A stretch of 64,000 nucleotides of DNA, taken from positions 38,147 to 102,146 of the forward strand of contig CALVEN010000005.1 of NCBI GenBank assembly GCA_944326585.1, given 5' to 3'. The translations under genes were made by a program, and so were the position numbers. The DNA comes from Candidatus Gastranaerophilales bacterium. Its GTDB lineage: Bacteria; Cyanobacteriota; Vampirovibrionia; Gastranaerophilales; Gastranaerophilaceae. The notes under the pieces are model-generated. The model did no database searches. It was not told the DNA's origin and saw only the letters and a program-made list of their open reading frames with translations. The number at the start of each line of letters is the position of its first letter. Position 1 is the first letter of the stretch. This document shows, piece by piece, positions 62,046 to 64,000 of this stretch.

Positions 62046-63383
62046 ATGAATATAATTCAAGAATTTGACACAATAGCCGCAATTGCAACGCCTCTTGGGA
62101 CAGGCGGAGTAGGTGTTATAAGGATTTCCGGCAATGAAAGTTTTGATATAGCTGAAAAAATTTTCAAAGGCAAACCGCTTGAAGCCGGCAAAATTTCTCA
62201 CGGCTGGATAGAGGACAACGGAACAAAAATAGATGAAGTAATTGTTCTTTCTTTTAAAAATCCAAACAGCTATACGGGAGAAGATGTCATAGAAATTCAA
62301 TGCCACGGCGGCGTAAATGTTGTGAGGAATATTCTTGACCTTGTTCTGAAAAACGGCGCAAGGATGGCTGAACGCGGCGAATTTACCAAAAGAGCCTTTT
62401 TAAACAAAAAAATGGATTTATCCCAAGCAGAAGCGGTTGCGGACTTAATCCATGCAAAAACCCAAAATTTTGCAATACAATCCGCCAAAAATCTCTCAGG
62501 TGTGTTATACAGAAAAGTAAACGAAATCCGCGGCAAAATTTTCAACAGCCTGTCGCTTATTATTGCGGCAATAGATTTTCCGGAAGATGTCAATGAGCCT
62601 TCATATGATTTATTAATCAGCCAATTTGAAGAAACCGTAAAAGAAGTTGACAGCGTCCTTGCCTGCGCAAAATCATCGGATATTTTAAGACAGGGCATAA
62701 AAGTAGCAATCGTCGGCAAACCCAATGTCGGCAAATCATCACTTTTCAATAAATTATTAAATGCAAAACGTGCAATTGTAACGGATATTGCAGGAACCAC
62801 AAGGGATGTTTTAAAAGAAACTCTTGATATGGATGTTGCGGTTACTCTTATTGATACGGCAGGCATAAGAAATACCGATGACGTGGGACAGGTCGAAGGA
62901 ATAGGAATTGAATTTTCAAAACAATCAGCAGAAGAAGCTGATTTAATACTATTTGTCTATGATGCTAAAAGCGGTCTTAATAAAGAAGATGAAGAAATCT
63001 ATAATCTTATCAAAGACAAAAAACATCTTATTATCGCCAACAAATGCGATTTAACCGACGACAGGACAGATAAGAACGCAATTTACATCTCCACTTTAAC
63101 AAATGAAGGACTGGACGATTTACGCGAAAAAATTAAAAATATTGTATGTGATTTTTCCGCGGAAGAAACTGAATTCATAACAAACAAACGTCAAACAGAT
63201 TGTCTTATAAAATGCCGCGACAGTTTAACAAAAGCTTTGGATGCCGCAAAATCACAAGAATTACAGGATTTAATAAGTATTGATTTGAAATCAGCATTGT
63301 TATTCTTAAATGAACTCACGGGCGAAGTCATAACCGATGAGATTTTGAATAATATTTTTGACCATTTTTGTATCGGAAAATAA
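62046..63383 (+). CDS. mnmE: tRNA modification GTPase MnmE
   Basis: 445 residues. N-terminal tetrahydrofolate-binding domain (DTIAAIATPLGTGGVGVIRI), helical domain and inserted G domain: G1 GKPNVGKS (224-231), G2 DIAGTTRD, G3 DTAGI, NKCD; C-terminal CIGK with the catalytic Cys. With MnmG it modifies wobble uridine in tRNA to cmnm5U. An ATG 15 nt upstream is in frame but lies within the -10 region. Convergent with the winged-helix gene, stops adjacent. Confidence 0.97.
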   Translation: MNIIQEFDTIAAIATPLGTGGVGVIRISGNESFDIAEKIFKGKPLEAGKISHGWIEDNGTKIDEVIVLSFKNPNSYTGEDVIEIQCHGGVNVVRNILDLVLKNGARMAERGEFTKRAFLNKKMDLSQAEAVADLIHAKTQNFAIQSAKNLSGVLYRKVNEIRGKIFNSLSLIIAAIDFPEDVNEPSYDLLISQFEETVKEVDSVLACAKSSDILRQGIKVAIVGKPNVGKSSLFNKLLNAKRAIVTDIAGTTRDVLKETLDMDVAVTLIDTAGIRNTDDVGQVEGIGIEFSKQSAEEADLILFVYDAKSGLNKEDEEIYNLIKDKKHLIIANKCDLTDDRTDKNAIYISTLTNEGLDDLREKIKNIVCDFSAEETEFITNKRQTDCLIKCRDSLTKALDAAKSQELQDLISIDLKSALLFLNELTGEVITDEILNNIFDHFCIGK

Positions 63384-63707
63384 TTAGTAAGTAAAATATC
63401 TGTCAAAATCAACATCATCAAAGCTGCACAACAGCTTAAAAATATCGTCATGTTCATCCATACGCTGAAAATTATATTCATCAAATTTCCAGAATTTCGG
63501 ATTAATCCCCTTGACACGTACAATCCCTGCATCTTTTAAGATATTGAGCTTTTTTTTAACAACTTCGACAGGCAAATCGACAAGCTTTGCAAGCTCAACG
63601 GCCGTAATGCCTTCCGATTTTTCGCATTTTTCGGGCGTCATAAACATCAGCTCCAGACCGACTTTTTTGAGCTCCTTGTCTTCATATTCCAATTCGTACT
63701 CGTACAT
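63384..63707 (-). CDS. winged-helix/ArsR-like DNA-binding protein
   Basis: 107 residues. A helix-turn-helix in the middle (GITAVELAKLVDLPVEVVKKKL, then NILKDAGIVRVKG), flanked by an acidic N-terminus and a D/F-rich C-terminus ending FDRYFTY. Similar to small winged-helix regulators; target unknown. TAAAAT lies exactly six bases upstream of ATG, so probably leaderless. Confidence 0.78.
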   Translation of the reverse strand: MYEYELEYEDKELKKVGLELMFMTPEKCEKSEGITAVELAKLVDLPVEVVKKKLNILKDAGIVRVKGINPKFWKFDEYNFQRMDEHDDIFKLLCSFDDVDFDRYFTY

Positions 63708-63713
63708 AAAGCT

Positions 63714-63719
63714 ATTTTA
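63714..63719 (-). promoter_or_regulatory. -10 box upstream of winged-helix gene
   Basis: TAAAAT, six bases before ATG, no Shine-Dalgarno. The -35 box is weak. Confidence 0.45.
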
Positions 63720-63766
63720 CTCAAAGGAATAAAATTTTTTATCATATTTATGGTGGAAATATAAAG

Positions 63767-63795
63767 TTGCATAAATGCCGCTTAATTGATATAAT
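63767..63795 (+). promoter_or_regulatory. promoter of the poly-G locus at the right edge
   Basis: TTGCAT, 17-base spacer, TATAAT; about 33 nt before the ATG at 63829. Well-formed sigma70-type promoter. Confidence 0.75.
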
Positions 63796-63828
63796 GAAAA
63801 AGTAATAACTATTTTGGAGGTTAAAAAA

Positions 63829-63885
63829 ATGGGCGCAAACACGCATCACAACTACTTTTCACTCAGGGGGGGGGGCAGAAACTGA
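63829..63885 (+). CDS. 18-codon frame with G10 tract (OFF-state start of a truncated gene)
   Basis: GGAGG, spacer, ATG and the peptide MGANTHHNYFSLRGGGRN, then TGA. Four of its last codons are the ten-G run. Removing one G opens a frame with no stop to the window end (at least 57 codons), passing through a hairpin repeat read as HAELVSASQKN. The gene that follows is beyond the window, so its product is unknown. Confidence 0.6.
   Translation: MGANTHHNYFSLRGGGRN
63866..63875 (+). repeat. homopolymeric tract, ten G
   Basis: Ten G in a row, in the first 16 codons of an open frame with promoter and Shine-Dalgarno. It mirrors the nine-G tract of the prepilin locus. Confidence 0.85.
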
Positions 63886-63929
63886 CACTGCGCCGCTAAC
63901 CTCCGCAGGGAATTCTATTCCCTGTCATG

Positions 63930-63956
63930 CTGAACTGGTTTCAGCATCTCAAAAAA
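63930..63956 (+). repeat. intergenic hairpin repeat at right edge
   Basis: GTCATGCTGAAC-TGG-TTTCAGCATCTC, same type as the GATCCTGAA... hairpins at 22545 and 25480. Confidence 0.7.
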
Positions 63957-64000
63957 ATAAAAATCTTTGTGAAAAAATAAATCTACAAACTATAAACGTC

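Noticed and set aside
1..64000. CRISPR arrays, transposases, prophage, rRNA
   Set aside because: No direct-repeat/spacer pattern, transposase or integrase motif, phage structural gene or rRNA sequence was seen on either strand.

Overview
The window is a 64 kb stretch of AT-rich chromosome from an anaerobic, Gram-negative bacterium. The best guess is a gut Vampirovibrionia/Melainabacteria lineage (Candidatus Gastranaerophilales). Supporting signs are a ferredoxin-dependent 2-oxoacid oxidoreductase, KDO/LPS genes (kdsC, kdsD, an LptF/G permease), prepilins of the TLAEVLITLGIIGVVAAL type, the GGGtGRT/NifU-like pair, very long coiled-coil ORFans, and many proteins with a short N-terminal tail ending in an [N/S]F-x-G-like motif. 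The lineage call is inference from gene content, not a measured phylogeny. There is no rRNA, insertion sequence, prophage or CRISPR array. One tRNA (Gln, UUG) is present.

Layout. 1-1.2 kb: end of a Vor/Kor-type oxidoreductase operon (alpha subunit cut by the left edge, ferredoxin). 1.3-7.2 kb: a 1402-residue coiled-coil protein overlapping a GlcD-like flavin oxidase, convergent with panD. 7.3-12.6 kb: an operon of two unknown membrane proteins and an unusual GH13-type enzyme. 12.7-15.4 kb: uppP, queD, kdsC, kdsD (envelope lipid carrier, queuosine, KDO). 15.5-17.5 kb: two small proteins (one resembling the tail of a MNT nucleotidyltransferase), rpmI-rplT and plsY. 17.7-21.5 kb: a secreted FHA/TPS-type beta-helix adhesin. 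21.6-22.9 kb: a prepilin whose upstream region carries a stack of intergenic repeats and a poly-G tract. 22.9-31 kb: an orphan radical SAM protein, the GGGtGRT and Fe-S scaffold pair, a nucleotidyltransferase-phosphoglucose isomerase fusion, a second GH13-like protein, a CsoR regulator with a tiny cysteine-rich peptide, and a short-tailed ORFan. 31.2-36.1 kb: tRNA-Gln, a NIF3 protein, coaBC, gmk, an organophosphate antiporter and a DEDDh exonuclease. 36.2-41.9 kb: trxA and a 1730-residue ORFan. 41.9-46.9 kb: a signalling operon (GAF/HD-GYP, TPR, two NarL-type regulators, pentapeptide protein). 47-55.4 kb: a zinc-ribbon protein, a phosphohexomutase, pheA, tyrS, cysE, a dehydrogenase, an LptF/G permease and ORFans. 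55.4-62 kb: two XRE regulators, a Fic protein, a lipoprotein-like protein, two TPR proteins and a 52-residue small protein. 62-64 kb: mnmE, a winged-helix protein and a second poly-G locus.

The most notable system is a pair of apparent contingency (phase-variation) loci. Each has a good sigma70-type promoter, a Shine-Dalgarno, an ATG, 5-13 codons and then a homopolymeric G tract (9 G at 22.8 kb, 10 G at 63.9 kb). In both, the frame as sequenced stops just after the tract, and a one-base change opens a long frame. At 22.8 kb the +1 frame runs without a stop through the repeats and into the prepilin (419 codons). At 63.9 kb the -1 frame is open to the window end through a related repeat.

Other notable points are genes whose -10 box lies exactly 6 nt before the ATG (leaderless mRNAs), an ATT start for a secreted TPR protein, a metallothionein-like peptide under two CsoR-type palindromes, and an in-frame ribosome binding site inside the fusion gene that would also release stand-alone Pgi.
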